Positions 34,948 to 45,374 of a stretch of 64,000 bases of DNA are shown piece after piece. Location: NCBI GenBank assembly GCA_016196225.1, contig JACPXZ010000010.1:62001-126000 (forward strand), given 5' to 3'. The notes beneath the pieces were generated by a model that searched no databases, was not told the DNA's origin, and was given only the letters and a program-made list of their open reading frames with translations. The stretch's first letter is position 1, and the number at the start of each line of letters is the position of its first letter. The position numbers and the translations under genes were made by a program. The DNA is from Candidatus Peregrinibacteria bacterium (GTDB lineage Bacteria > Patescibacteriota > Gracilibacteria > Peribacterales > Peribacteraceae).

Positions 34948-35520
34948 ATGCCCTCCAAAAAACTGCGCCAATTTTTTCATAGAGGATGCTGTATCCTCAT
35001 TACGCTTTTTTTCTTTTGGCATGCAGGCGCGGTCGCGATCTACGCCATTCCATCCATAGTCTCGGACCCCGTATCGGTTTTCCTTCGTTCGCATGCCTCT
35101 TCCATCGTGCGCCCATATGTTCTCCTTACCAGTCAGTGGCAACAATGGAATTTGTTCGCGCCGGATCCCTTACGTCGGGTGACGCACTACCATTTTCAGC
35201 GTTTGGATCCTGTGCGCGATGTGTGGGTTGATATCGCGGTGTTCCGGCCAGGCGCATTCCTTTGGTGGAAACATGCCACGCGCTTTAAGATCCTCGATCG
35301 TGTTTTTGATCTTGACGAACGTGACCGCAAAACCCCTCTCCAGAAGCACTTCCTGGAAAAAATGTGTCGCGAATTTAACCTCCCGTCCTCCACGTCTGTC
35401 CGAATGCTGCACCGCTATTATGTCATTCCTCATATCCCCGAACTCACCTCATTCTCCTGGTGGCGAACGTGGCAACCCGCGTGGTCCTTTATGGAAGGCA
35501 CTTCTCTCTCTTGCCCATGA
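34948..35520 (+). CDS. Membrane protein paired with an HTTM-domain protein
   Basis: 190 residues. One membrane helix near the N-terminus (CCILITLFFFWHAGAVAIYAI) is followed by W-rich soluble sequence (SQWQQWNLFAPDPLRR). The motif QxWxLFAPxP is typical of small proteins encoded next to HTTM/vitamin-K-carboxylase-like membrane proteins. The stop overlaps the start of the next gene (ATGA), so the two are translationally coupled. TATCCT lies 11 bases before the chosen ATG. Function unknown. Confidence 0.65.
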   Translation: MPSKKLRQFFHRGCCILITLFFFWHAGAVAIYAIPSIVSDPVSVFLRSHASSIVRPYVLLTSQWQQWNLFAPDPLRRVTHYHFQRLDPVRDVWVDIAVFRPGAFLWWKHATRFKILDRVFDLDERDRKTPLQKHFLEKMCREFNLPSSTSVRMLHRYYVIPHIPELTSFSWWRTWQPAWSFMEGTSLSCP

Positions 35521-36830
35521 AAAAGATCATTGATGCCCTTTATCGATTTTTGTTTGCACCGATCCCCATCACGGGATTCGGTCTGATGCGGATCGCTTGG
35601 GCTTTCGTCGTCCTCCTCTTCCTTCTTTTTCAATGGAGCGATATTGCGCTCTATTACAGTGCGGATGGGATCTTCCCGCAGGAATTCAGTTCCTTCCACA
35701 CACGAAGTGTTTTTCGCTTTACCCTCCTTAAATGGATCACCGATCCCCAGGCTATCTTCGCTTTGTATCTTCTCCATCTCCTCACACTCTCGTGCATGCT
35801 CGTCGGTCTCCACACACGCCTGATGACCATTGTCTCGGTGCTCCTCCTCTACACTTTCCACGAAGGAAACCCCCTTCCTCTCGGAGGAGGCGATACGTTA
35901 CTTCGGCTTATCGGATTCCTTCTCATGCTCGCTCCCCGACTCGATGCGTTCTCTCTCGATCGACTTGAGCATCAATGGAGCCAATTTCGTCGTACCAAAA
36001 CCCTGCTTCCCGTACCAACCATGTCCATCTGGCCATGGCGGCTGCTCTTGTGGCAAATGATTATTCTCTATGGGACATCGCTCTGGTACAAAAGTACGGG
36101 AACGATGTGGGCGGATGGAACCGCGGCGATCGCCGCTCTCCACCACCCGCAGTTTTCGCGGATCCCCGTCTCCTGGATGGATGAACTTGCCCCATTAAGC
36201 CCTCTTATCAGCGCCTATGTTCTTATCGAACATATTGGATGGGTCTTCCTTCTCGTCCCGGAGTGGATCACTCGCTGGTTCCTTGAACCCTTCCCCCGTA
36301 TTCCTCTCCGCCGTTGCCTGATCGGGTTGGGCCTTCTCCTCCATGGCCTCATCTTCATCCTCATGGATGCGGGATCCTTCTCTCTCGCAATCTTTGTCGC
36401 CTACACTGGACTCCTCCTCGGCGAGGATTTCCAGTGGCTGCGTCAGGTAACCAGAAAGGTTTCCCCGCACAAAGTCACCGTTCTCTACGACGGCAAATGT
36501 GGTCTGTGTTTAAAAAGCATCTTCTTCCTTGAACTCCTCGATCATCTGAATATTCTTCGGTGCGTCAACTTTTGGAATGCGACTCACAAAAATAAATATG
36601 CACCGGATCTAAAGATAGAAGATTTAAATCGTGCGATGCATGTTCGTGTATTCAATGGAAAAACCTACAAAGGATTTGACGGCTTCCGCGCGCTCTCTTG
36701 GGTCCTCCCTCCTCTCTGGCTCCTCACTCCACTCTTATACATCCCCGGGATTCCTCTCATGGGACGACGCATGTATGCCCGCATTGCCTCTCGTCGCCGG
36801 CGCTGTTCTCATAAGGGGTGCAATCTTTAA
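35517..36830 (+). CDS. HTTM membrane protein fused to a DUF393 thiol-oxidoreductase-like domain
   Basis: 437 residues. The first about 310 residues hold seven to eight helices of the HTTM family (related to vitamin-K-dependent gamma-carboxylase), with GLMRIAWAFVVLLF near the start and LWYKSTGTMWADGTA in the middle. The C-terminal domain starts KVTVLYDGKCGLCLKSIFFLE, the DGxCxLC active-site pattern of DUF393 (DCC thiol-disulfide oxidoreductase-like) proteins. The fusion suggests membrane redox chemistry, perhaps linked to quinone, but substrates are unknown. It overlaps the preceding gene by 4 bases. A C/G-rich repeat follows the stop. Confidence 0.82.
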   Translation: MKKIIDALYRFLFAPIPITGFGLMRIAWAFVVLLFLLFQWSDIALYYSADGIFPQEFSSFHTRSVFRFTLLKWITDPQAIFALYLLHLLTLSCMLVGLHTRLMTIVSVLLLYTFHEGNPLPLGGGDTLLRLIGFLLMLAPRLDAFSLDRLEHQWSQFRRTKTLLPVPTMSIWPWRLLLWQMIILYGTSLWYKSTGTMWADGTAAIAALHHPQFSRIPVSWMDELAPLSPLISAYVLIEHIGWVFLLVPEWITRWFLEPFPRIPLRRCLIGLGLLLHGLIFILMDAGSFSLAIFVAYTGLLLGEDFQWLRQVTRKVSPHKVTVLYDGKCGLCLKSIFFLELLDHLNILRCVNFWNATHKNKYAPDLKIEDLNRAMHVRVFNGKTYKGFDGFRALSWVLPPLWLLTPLLYIPGIPLMGRRMYARIASRRRRCSHKGCNL

Positions 36831-36844
36831 AGGAAGATTCATCC

Positions 36845-36901
36845 ACCCCCTCTCCCTGACCCCTGCCTGCCGGCAGGCAGGCTCCCCCCGAGGGGGAGGG
36901 A
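36845..36901. repeat. C/G-rich palindromic repeat after the HTTM gene
   Basis: CCCCCTCTCCCTGACCCCTG ... CCCCCCGAGGGGGAGGGA with an embedded perfect palindrome GCCTGCCGGCAGGC. Same family as 7622, 15487, 58309 and 59163. Confidence 0.8.
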
Positions 36902-36917
36902 AAAATGGAAAATACCA

Positions 36918-36947
36918 CAAAAAACTCCCGAGTCAGTGACTCGGGAG
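36918..36947 (-). terminator. Terminator of the 36972-37619 gene
   Basis: A perfect 10-bp stem CTCCCGAGTC / GACTCGGGAG with a three-base loop, followed on the minus strand by TTTTTT. It could also stop plus-strand transcription from the HTTM gene, though without a T-run on that side. Confidence 0.85.
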
Positions 36948-36971
36948 CATGTATCCGTGCGGATCGCACAG

Positions 36972-37619
36972 TTAATCCTTTACGGCTTCGACGGAGACGA
37001 TCCCTGTATAAACCACAACCATTCCCGTTCCAAGAGATTCCGACGCGTCCACGGTCACCACCCGAAAGACGTTGCCTGCGGGAAGGGTGGAACCGAAAAA
37101 TTGGCCGGTCACGCGTTTTCCATTCGGTATCTCCATCGTGAGCAATCCTTTCTCAGTGTTATGTTCGATAAGCGTGCACCACGCATATCGTTCCCATCCC
37201 GCCATGACCGTTCGAAGTCCTCGCCGTTCACCGACTTTGCGTGCCACCTCATCGAGAAGATGACGGTCTGCAACGTCCTGCACGCGAAGTTCGATTCCTC
37301 GATGTTCTCTCCCCTCAATGATGTCGTACATGAGCATCTTGATGTAAACCTCCTGATCGACAAGAGCCTCCGCCCGCTCACGTACGAAAGAGGAAGCATA
37401 GGGAGCGACACCGCCCCGACTGATACTCAGTCCTCCGTCTCGAACATCCGTCTCTCGGAGAAACTGCACACTGATGAGAGGGTCAGGTCGTTGCTGCAGT
37501 TCCCGATCGTGCTGTGGTACCTCCGGTTCCCAGGACAGCCCGACAAAAAAACCAAACAACAGAAACAATGTCCCTGTGATCATGAAACAAAAACCAGCCA
37601 CCTGTACTCGGGTCGGCAT
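36972..37619 (-). CDS. Membrane-anchored protein of unknown function
   Basis: 215 residues from an ATG preceded by AAAGGAGACGTCGC (strong Shine-Dalgarno). One N-terminal membrane helix (VAGFCFMITGTLFLLFGFFVGL) is followed by a soluble domain of about 185 residues with no cysteine-rich or enzymatic motif that I recognise. It has its own promoter (37709-37736) and terminator. This is the same unit style as the genes at 311, 46297, 52379 and 52926. Confidence 0.65.
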   Translation of the reverse strand: MPTRVQVAGFCFMITGTLFLLFGFFVGLSWEPEVPQHDRELQQRPDPLISVQFLRETDVRDGGLSISRGGVAPYASSFVRERAEALVDQEVYIKMLMYDIIEGREHRGIELRVQDVADRHLLDEVARKVGERRGLRTVMAGWERYAWCTLIEHNTEKGLLTMEIPNGKRVTGQFFGSTLPAGNVFRVVTVDASESLGTGMVVVYTGIVSVEAVKD

Positions 37620-37708
37620 GCGACGTCTCCTTTGTTATCCAAGCCGTACGAATATTACTTTCTCCGACCATCGAAGAAAGGTTGTTCGTGATGTAAAGGA
37701 ACTTATAT

Positions 37709-37736
37709 ATTTTAATATTTTACTAATAAAAGTCAA
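37709..37736 (-). promoter_or_regulatory. Promoter of the 36972-37619 gene
   Basis: Minus-strand TTGACT, 16-base spacer, TAAAAT, about 90 bases before the ATG, in a very AT-rich stretch. Confidence 0.55.
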
Positions 37737-37749
37737 TGCATGCTTTTTA

Positions 37750-39159
<1,410 letters not shown>

Positions 39160-39161
39160 GT

Positions 39162-39572
39162 ATGCACATTGAGATCATCACCCCCGATCGTACGATCTAC
39201 TCCGGAGAGGCGGACAAAATTTCGCTCCCCACTCCCGATGGGGAGATCACGATCCTCCCGCATCATATTCCGTTGATCAGCATCGTGACGCCAGGGACCG
39301 TGGAGATCCGTAAAAACCGGGAGGAGTATCTTTTCGCAGTTTCGCGCGGGGTAATTGAAGTCGATGGACAGACCGTCCGTCTCCTTGTCGACAGCGCTGA
39401 CCGCGCTCAGGAACTTACGGAGGAGGCCGTACTGCGCGCAAAGGAGGCGGCACAAAAACTCATGACGGAAAAACGGCACGATACAGAAGGATTTGCGGAA
39501 GCGACTGCGATGTTGGAGAGGGAACTCGCCCGACTAAAGGTCGTTCGTCGCCACCGATCACGCCGATTGTGA
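39162..39572 (+). CDS. atpC: F-type ATP synthase subunit epsilon
   Basis: 136 residues. The beta-sandwich N-terminal domain (MHIEIITPDRTIYSGEADKI, PDGEITILPHHIPLI) is typical. A C-terminal helical hairpin (about 90-136, ending RHRSRRL) is present, so an inhibitory up-state is possible. The gene begins 2 bases after atpD, and its stop overlaps the next start (TGATG). Confidence 0.92.
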   Translation: MHIEIITPDRTIYSGEADKISLPTPDGEITILPHHIPLISIVTPGTVEIRKNREEYLFAVSRGVIEVDGQTVRLLVDSADRAQELTEEAVLRAKEAAQKLMTEKRHDTEGFAEATAMLERELARLKVVRRHRSRRL

Positions 39573-39835
39573 TGCTCTCCTCTCACCCTCCAGACGGCCA
39601 ACGACGAACGGTCGTCGCTGATCTCTGGTTCACTGTTCAACTTGCCTGGCATTTAGGCTATATCATTGCGATCCCCGCCGTTCTCTTTGGTTTTGGCGGA
39701 GCCTTCCTCGATCGTATGTGGGGAACTTCTCCTCTCTTTATTCTGATGGGATTTGCTCTGGCTGCTCTCCTCTCGTCGTGGGGCGTCCTCAAAAAGATAC
39801 GGCGGATCCTCCACAATGTTCACGACATCCCGTAG
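39572..39835 (+). CDS. AtpI/AtpZ/AtpQ-like small ATP synthase accessory protein
   Basis: 87 residues with two membrane helices. The second half matches the small F0F1-ATPase-associated family PF09527 (GFGGAFLDRMWGTSPLFILMGF). Members assist c-ring assembly or transport Mg2+/Ca2+ next to the ATP synthase. It sits between atpC and atpB, where N-type ATPase operons carry atpQ/atpR. A GTG three bases earlier is an alternative start. Confidence 0.75.
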   Translation: MLSSHPPDGQRRTVVADLWFTVQLAWHLGYIIAIPAVLFGFGGAFLDRMWGTSPLFILMGFALAALLSSWGVLKKIRRILHNVHDIP

Positions 39836-40640
39836 ACTCTCTTTTGTGACCTCCCTGACAGCGCCAACATTGGCTTCGGAAACGATCGGATACCTCGGGG
39901 CGTTTGACGTTCGTAATACCATGCTCATGGCTTGGCTGGCAATGATCCTCCTCACGATCATTGCCCTCGCTCTCTGGAAGACAAAATACAAACAGATTCC
40001 CGGCAGGTTTCAATGTCTTATGGAGATCGTCGTCGAAGGACTCTTTGATTTTTTCGATTCCGTTGTGGGTGACCGAGAGCAGACGCGACGATTCTTTCCG
40101 CTTGTGGCAACAATATTCATCTTTCTTCTGATTGGTAACTGGATGGGGATCCTCCCCGGGGTCGGGAGCATTACCATTGAGGGGATTCACGAAGGGCATA
40201 CCATCGCTATTCCCGTTTTTCGTTCGATGAATGCAGATGTCAATATGACCCTCGCAATCGCCATGATCTCTGTCACGATGACGCAGGTATTTGGGATGAC
40301 AGCGCTCGGACTCTTCCCCTACGCCTCCAAATTCTTCGTCCCCCCATGGAGAGATCCAATTGGGAGTTTTGTCGGTATTCTTGAACTTATTGCGGAGTGT
40401 GCCAAAATCATTTCCTTTACCTTTCGGTTGTTTGGAAACATCTTTGCCGGTGAAGTGCTCCTTGTCGTTATTGCCTTCCTTATGCCATACATAGCACCTC
40501 TCCCGTTCCTTGGTCTCGAACTTTTTGTCGGACTGATCCAGGCATTGGTTTTCGCCCTCCTTACCCTTGTTTTTCTTCAAATGGCCACCGCTGCTCACTC
40601 TGGCGCAGAACACGATCAAAGCGCGCACTTTGTCCCTTGA
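39816..40640 (+). CDS. atpB: F-type ATP synthase subunit a
   Basis: 274 residues from ATG 39816, overlapping the previous gene by 20 bases. Five to six membrane helices; the essential arginine is in SFTFRLFGNIFAGEVLL (about residue 203). The C-terminal helices (LELFVGLIQALVFALLTLVFL) form the stator channel wall. A longer frame upstream would add 21 charged residues within the previous gene and is less likely. Confidence 0.93.
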   Translation: MFTTSRRLSFVTSLTAPTLASETIGYLGAFDVRNTMLMAWLAMILLTIIALALWKTKYKQIPGRFQCLMEIVVEGLFDFFDSVVGDREQTRRFFPLVATIFIFLLIGNWMGILPGVGSITIEGIHEGHTIAIPVFRSMNADVNMTLAIAMISVTMTQVFGMTALGLFPYASKFFVPPWRDPIGSFVGILELIAECAKIISFTFRLFGNIFAGEVLLVVIAFLMPYIAPLPFLGLELFVGLIQALVFALLTLVFLQMATAAHSGAEHDQSAHFVP

Positions 40641-40662
40641 TTTGTCGTGATCTTCTCCCTAA

Positions 40663-40977
<315 letters not shown>

Positions 40978-40985
40978 TACATTGG

Positions 40986-41492
40986 ATGGAACTCCTTGCA
41001 AAACTCGGCGTTGATCTCAATTTAATCATTGCTCAGGTCGTCAACTTCGCCATTCTGTTGGGTATTCTCAGTTATTTTGTCTACCGCCCTCTTCTCAATC
41101 TTCTCGATACGCGCCGCGCACGTATTCAAAAGGCCATGGATGACGCCGCACGCATCGAACAACAAACGAGCGAGATGGAGCAGATTCGCCATAGAGAACT
41201 TAAAAAAATTGACAGTGAGTGTGGCGTCTACATGGAACGTATTCGCAAGCAGGCAGAAAGCGTCGAACAAGAAATATTACTACGTGCCAAGGGAGAAGCG
41301 CAGGCGATGATTGATGCAGCCCGGAAACAACTCAACGCCGATCGTGAGCAACTCTTTCAGGAGGCCTTCCAACGTACGGCATCTCTGGTGATGCACATGA
41401 CGGAAAAACTCCTGCAAAGAGAGTTTGGCGCTGTGGACGAAAAACGTATTCTTGCTGCCATCGAACGGGATATTCCAACTCTCGTACGATGA
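40986..41492 (+). CDS. atpF: F-type ATP synthase subunit b
   Basis: 168 residues. One N-terminal membrane helix (LIIAQVVNFAILLGILSYFV) is followed by a long charged coiled coil (about 35-150) that forms the peripheral stalk. It begins 8 bases after atpE, and its stop overlaps the start of atpH (ATGA). Confidence 0.93.
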   Translation: MELLAKLGVDLNLIIAQVVNFAILLGILSYFVYRPLLNLLDTRRARIQKAMDDAARIEQQTSEMEQIRHRELKKIDSECGVYMERIRKQAESVEQEILLRAKGEAQAMIDAARKQLNADREQLFQEAFQRTASLVMHMTEKLLQREFGAVDEKRILAAIERDIPTLVR

Positions 41493-41908
41493 AGGATGCT
41501 GTTAAAACCATTGCACGAGCCTTTGCCGACGTCGCCCGTACCACTTCGGAAGATCAATATCCAGCTCTCTGCACTGCCGCCCTGGCTCTCTTGGACAAAT
41601 GCCAATCTCCAAAAAGTGCGTTGAAGAGATTCCGAAAACTCGCGGAGCGCGCGGTGTACAGACAGACAGACACAATGCTTTTGACCATCTCTTCTCCGTC
41701 AGGAACTCTTGGAGAAAAAACGAAAGACATTGTGGCCCTCTTTGAAAAATATTCCGGACGACGCATAGAACTGATCGAACAAAAAGACGCATCACTGATC
41801 GGAGGAATGCGCATTGCATTTGATGATGAGCGCATCGATGCCTCTCTGCACGGAAACCTTGCACAGGTCTCTGCTTTCCTGTGTAATCCCCTCTCTGTTT
41901 CACATTAA
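41489..41908 (+). CDS. atpH: F-type ATP synthase subunit delta (short)
   Basis: 139 residues, shorter than the usual about 175-180. The C-terminal part (IELIEQKDASLIGGMRIAF followed by DDERIDASLHGNLAQVSAFL when read through) is the conserved end of delta/OSCP. The N-terminal helical bundle that caps the F1 alpha subunits appears reduced. Its presence separates this operon from N-ATPase operons, which lack delta. Confidence 0.85.
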   Translation: MKDAVKTIARAFADVARTTSEDQYPALCTAALALLDKCQSPKSALKRFRKLAERAVYRQTDTMLLTISSPSGTLGEKTKDIVALFEKYSGRRIELIEQKDASLIGGMRIAFDDERIDASLHGNLAQVSAFLCNPLSVSH

Positions 41909-41911
41909 TTT

Positions 41912-43417
41912 ATGAGCTCCCACCAAACACTGATCAAAATCCTTGAGGAACGCATCGCATCCTATGTTCCTTCGGCAGAGCATGAACATGTTGGGACCAT
42001 CACCGATGTCGGCGATGGCATCGCGAAGATCAGCGGTCTCTCCAAGATCGGTTCCTCGGAAATGATTGACTGCGGACAGGGCGTGAAAGGAAGCGTCCTC
42101 AATCTTGGAGAAGATTCGGTAGGCGCCATTATTTTTGGTGATTATACCCGCCTTAAAGAAGGCGATACCGTGAAATCATTGGGGCAGGTTCTCTCCGTCC
42201 CCGTTGGAGAATCCCTCATTGGTCGTGTCGTTTCTCCGTTGGGCGAAGCTAAGGACGGCGGCCCTGCCATTCACAGCAAAAAAAATTACCCTGTGGAAAA
42301 AATCGCCCCGCGCGTGATCGAACGTCAGTCGGTGAGCGTTCCCCTCCAAACGGGGATCAAAGCGGTCGATTCTATGATCCCCATCGGACGCGGACAACGG
42401 GAACTCATCATCGGCGACCGTCAAACCGGAAAGACCGCTCTTGTCGTTGACGCCATTATCAACCAGCGCGACACGCAACACACGGACCGTCCCGTCATCT
42501 GCATCTACGTGGCAATCGGTCAAAAGGAAGCAAAAGTCGCGAAGATTGTTGCGGAGCTCAAAAAACACAAGGCAATGGAGTACACCATTGTGGTGAGTGC
42601 ATCCGCATCAGAACCGGCGGCACTCTCGTACATTGCTCCGTTTGCCGGAACAGCGATGGGAGAATACTTCCTTGACCAAGGGAAAGATGTCCTTTGCATT
42701 TATGACGATCTCAGCAAACACGCTTGGGCCTATCGGCAAATCGCTCTCCTCCTCCGCCGTCCTCCGGGACGGGAAGCCTATCCCGGAGATGTCTTCTACC
42801 TCCACTCCCGACTCCTTGAACGTGCGTGCTCTCTCGATAAAAAACACGGAGGCGGCTCACTCACGGCGCTGCCCATCATCGAAACACAGGAAGGGAATGT
42901 CGCGGCATATATCCCCACCAATGTTATTTCGATCACGGACGGTCAGATCTACCTCGAGGGTGATCTGTTCTATAAAGGCATTCGCCCGGCCCTCAATGTC
43001 GGTTTGTCCGTCTCTCGTGTAGGATCTGCGGCGCAGGTCAAAGCAATGAAGAAGGTTGCGGGGAAACTGCGCCTCGATCTTGCCCAATATCGGGAATTGG
43101 CGGTCTTCGCCCAATTTGGCTCAGATCTGGATGAAGCCACCAAAAAGCAGCTCGACCGGGGAGCTCGACTCACGGAGATCCTCAAGCAGGGACAATACGA
43201 ACCGATGTCGGTTGGAGCGCAAGTGGTCATGCTCTTTGCGGGAGTGAATGGTGAGCTTGATGACATTCCTGTTACGGATGTAAAGCAGTTTGAAAACGAT
43301 TTTCTTACGTTTCTCCGGGAAAAACATCCCCACGTCCTTGTGGATGCCGCGAAGGACATGAGCGCTGAACTCGAAGCGCAACTGCGCCGCCTCATTGAAC
43401 TCTTTAAAAAGAAGTAA
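41912..43417 (+). CDS. atpA: F-type ATP synthase subunit alpha
   Basis: 501 residues. It has the nucleotide-binding P-loop [10 protein letters not shown] (about 169-178) and ends with the usual helical domain. Regulatory/non-catalytic F1 subunit. It begins 3 bases after atpH and is followed immediately by atpG (no gap). Confidence 0.96.
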   Translation: MSSHQTLIKILEERIASYVPSAEHEHVGTITDVGDGIAKISGLSKIGSSEMIDCGQGVKGSVLNLGEDSVGAIIFGDYTRLKEGDTVKSLGQVLSVPVGESLIGRVVSPLGEAKDGGPAIHSKKNYPVEKIAPRVIERQSVSVPLQTGIKAVDSMIPIGRGQRELIIGDRQTGKTALVVDAIINQRDTQHTDRPVICIYVAIGQKEAKVAKIVAELKKHKAMEYTIVVSASASEPAALSYIAPFAGTAMGEYFLDQGKDVLCIYDDLSKHAWAYRQIALLLRRPPGREAYPGDVFYLHSRLLERACSLDKKHGGGSLTALPIIETQEGNVAAYIPTNVISITDGQIYLEGDLFYKGIRPALNVGLSVSRVGSAAQVKAMKKVAGKLRLDLAQYRELAVFAQFGSDLDEATKKQLDRGARLTEILKQGQYEPMSVGAQVVMLFAGVNGELDDIPVTDVKQFENDFLTFLREKHPHVLVDAAKDMSAELEAQLRRLIELFKKK

Positions 43418-44344
43418 ATGGCCAGTCTCCGAGAGATTCGGCGAAAAATGCGGGCAATACGGGCCACGCGTCAGGTCACGAAGGCTATGGAACTTGTTGC
43501 CGCCTCAAAAATGCGTCGCGCAACTCAGAGCGCGGTGACTCTCCGCCACTATGCTCTCTCCGCATGGAATCTCCTCGAGCATATTGCGGACGTCCATCCC
43601 GATATTCATCCGTATTTGATGAAACGCTCTGGCGAAAAAACCCTTGCCCTCCTCTTCATGTCCGATCGTGGTCTTTGTGGAAGTCTCAATGCTCTGATGT
43701 TTCGCACTGTTCTCAAATACATCAAAGAAGTGACGTCACTTCCTTCATTCGAGACACTCCACTTCGTTGCCGTTGGCAAAAAGGCTCAACAAATCCTCGC
43801 ACGCAACCATCAAACGGTTATTGCGGCTTTCTCTGCACTCAGCAATCATCCGACATTCCGTGACGTCCTCCCTATGACGACCATCGCAACAGAGAGTTTT
43901 TTACAGGGAACATACGATCATATCGTCCTTATCTATCCCGATTTTGTGTCTGCCCTCGTGCAGGAACCCGTTGTAAAAGTTCTGCTCCCCTTCTCAAAAA
44001 CGGATCTTAAAGAGATGATCGGGAGTCTCCTCCCCCGCAAACGAGGCTCAGAGCAGCGAGCAGCGAGCAGCTCCCAGCAAGCAGCTGTTAACGAGTATCT
44101 CTTTGAGCCTTCCCCAGAGGACATCGTCCGGACCATCCTTCCGCAACTCACCGAAATCCAGCTCTATCAGGCGGTTCTCGAAGCCGCCGCTTCCGAACAT
44201 TCCGCCCGTATGGTGGCCATGCACAATGCCACCGACAATGCCTCGGATTTCCTTTCGGATTTGACCCTCACCTTCAACCAAACCAGGCAGGCAAATATCA
44301 CCGCGGAACTTGCCGAGCTTTCCGCCAGTTCCGCCGCTCTCTAA
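43418..44344 (+). CDS. atpG: F-type ATP synthase subunit gamma
   Basis: 308 residues. It begins MASLREIRRKMRAIRATRQVTKAMELVAASKMRRA, here split into the typical N-terminal helix; the C-terminal helix is ARMVAMHNATDNASDFLSDL. Both form the rotor coiled coil. Between them, after RKRGSE, lies a Ser/Gln/Ala-rich insertion of about 14 residues made by a repeat (44049-44091). It is last in the operon and its end overlaps the convergent carbonic-anhydrase-like gene by 4 bases; no terminator is visible. Confidence 0.93.
   Translation: MASLREIRRKMRAIRATRQVTKAMELVAASKMRRATQSAVTLRHYALSAWNLLEHIADVHPDIHPYLMKRSGEKTLALLFMSDRGLCGSLNALMFRTVLKYIKEVTSLPSFETLHFVAVGKKAQQILARNHQTVIAAFSALSNHPTFRDVLPMTTIATESFLQGTYDHIVLIYPDFVSALVQEPVVKVLLPFSKTDLKEMIGSLLPRKRGSEQRAASSSQQAAVNEYLFEPSPEDIVRTILPQLTEIQLYQAVLEAAASEHSARMVAMHNATDNASDFLSDLTLTFNQTRQANITAELAELSASSAAL
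44049..44091. repeat. GAGCAGC-type repeat inside atpG
   Basis: Tandem GAGCAGC units followed by GCAAGCAGCTGTTAA, able to fold on themselves (AGCAGC/GCTGT). It is translated in frame as EQRAASSSQQAAV in the globular part of gamma. Confidence 0.65.
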
Positions 44345-45303
44345 CTCACTTCCATGAACGTGAGCTTGAGGAGCCCTTTTGTGCTTCGAAGTTCATCCGG
44401 AAGATCGGCTTGTCGAAATGCTTCCTGAATTTCATCAGCGGCACTATCCTTGGTGTGCACAGGGTCTTTGGGGTCGTACCAGACCACTAATTCGAACGGA
44501 ATTTTTTCTTCGATAAAAAGTTCGTTAAACCCATGATGGTACGCGATGTTCAACATAAGACGAATATTTGCCACACGTGCCGCTCGATCCGAGAGACACC
44601 ACTGGGTTGCATCGAAATATCGCGGAGCATCCTCCACAAATCTAATATTCCTTACCTTCTTGGTGTACCGAAGATTGGATCCAAGAGCAACGTGATAATC
44701 GGGGCGCTGGAGCGTCTCGACATGCCCAAGATACGGCACCCTCAATGCTGCTGCGAGCTTATGGGCATGCGATACCGCAAGATCATCCTTCCCGTGACAC
44801 GCTCCGCAATCCTTGTGACTCGTGACACCCATAATGTGCTCTGTTCCTACAAGGTTTCGCAGGTCCTCGGCAAATCCGGGATATTGGACCCCGGATCCCG
44901 GAACAGAGATGACATCAAAGTTCTTCGGGAGAGCGTGACCCGCTGTGGGGAGAAATTTATCCAGATCATCCCCCTCGTCAACGCACTCGATACCGTATAT
45001 TTGAGGAGAGGATACCAAAAGTTGTTCGCGGTGTTCCTCCCACCATGCGTCGGGGTTTTCTCTAAACCGCTCTGCACGCTTAAGTGTTCTGTTGAATTCA
45101 TCGCGGCGGGACTCGGTTCCTTCCATATGTTCTACATGATCATGATGATCCATACGATGAAAATGGGAAAGAAGTAATCCGGCAGCCCCTGCGGCCATTG
45201 CCATGATCGATCCTATCACAAACTGTCGTCGACCGATCGGACCCGATAATTGTTCATTGTGATTCGGGGTATTGGCCATCTGCGCGTTAAATTTTAACAT
45301 CAT
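44341..45303 (-). CDS. Tat-exported carbonic-anhydrase-like protein
   Basis: 320 residues. The N-terminus has a twin-arginine signal (GRRQFVIGSIMAMAAGAAGLL, arginines at about 25-26), followed by a His-rich segment (HFHRMDHHDHVEHM). The soluble part contains IECVDEGDD and VTSHKDCGACHG. Their order and spacing recall the C-x-D and H-x-x-C zinc ligands of beta-carbonic anhydrases, but the Arg of the CxDxR dyad is Gly. It may be a divergent carbonic anhydrase or another zinc enzyme. The gene is divergent from the cyanophycinase-like gene, which also has a Tat signal. Confidence 0.55.
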   Translation of the reverse strand: MMLKFNAQMANTPNHNEQLSGPIGRRQFVIGSIMAMAAGAAGLLLSHFHRMDHHDHVEHMEGTESRRDEFNRTLKRAERFRENPDAWWEEHREQLLVSSPQIYGIECVDEGDDLDKFLPTAGHALPKNFDVISVPGSGVQYPGFAEDLRNLVGTEHIMGVTSHKDCGACHGKDDLAVSHAHKLAAALRVPYLGHVETLQRPDYHVALGSNLRYTKKVRNIRFVEDAPRYFDATQWCLSDRAARVANIRLMLNIAYHHGFNELFIEEKIPFELVVWYDPKDPVHTKDSAADEIQEAFRQADLPDELRSTKGLLKLTFMEVS

Positions 45304-45374
45304 TGTAAATATAAATCAAGGGATACAAAAACCGTCCTTGACAGAAAATGGCTTCGGCTCCACTCTTTATAAAC

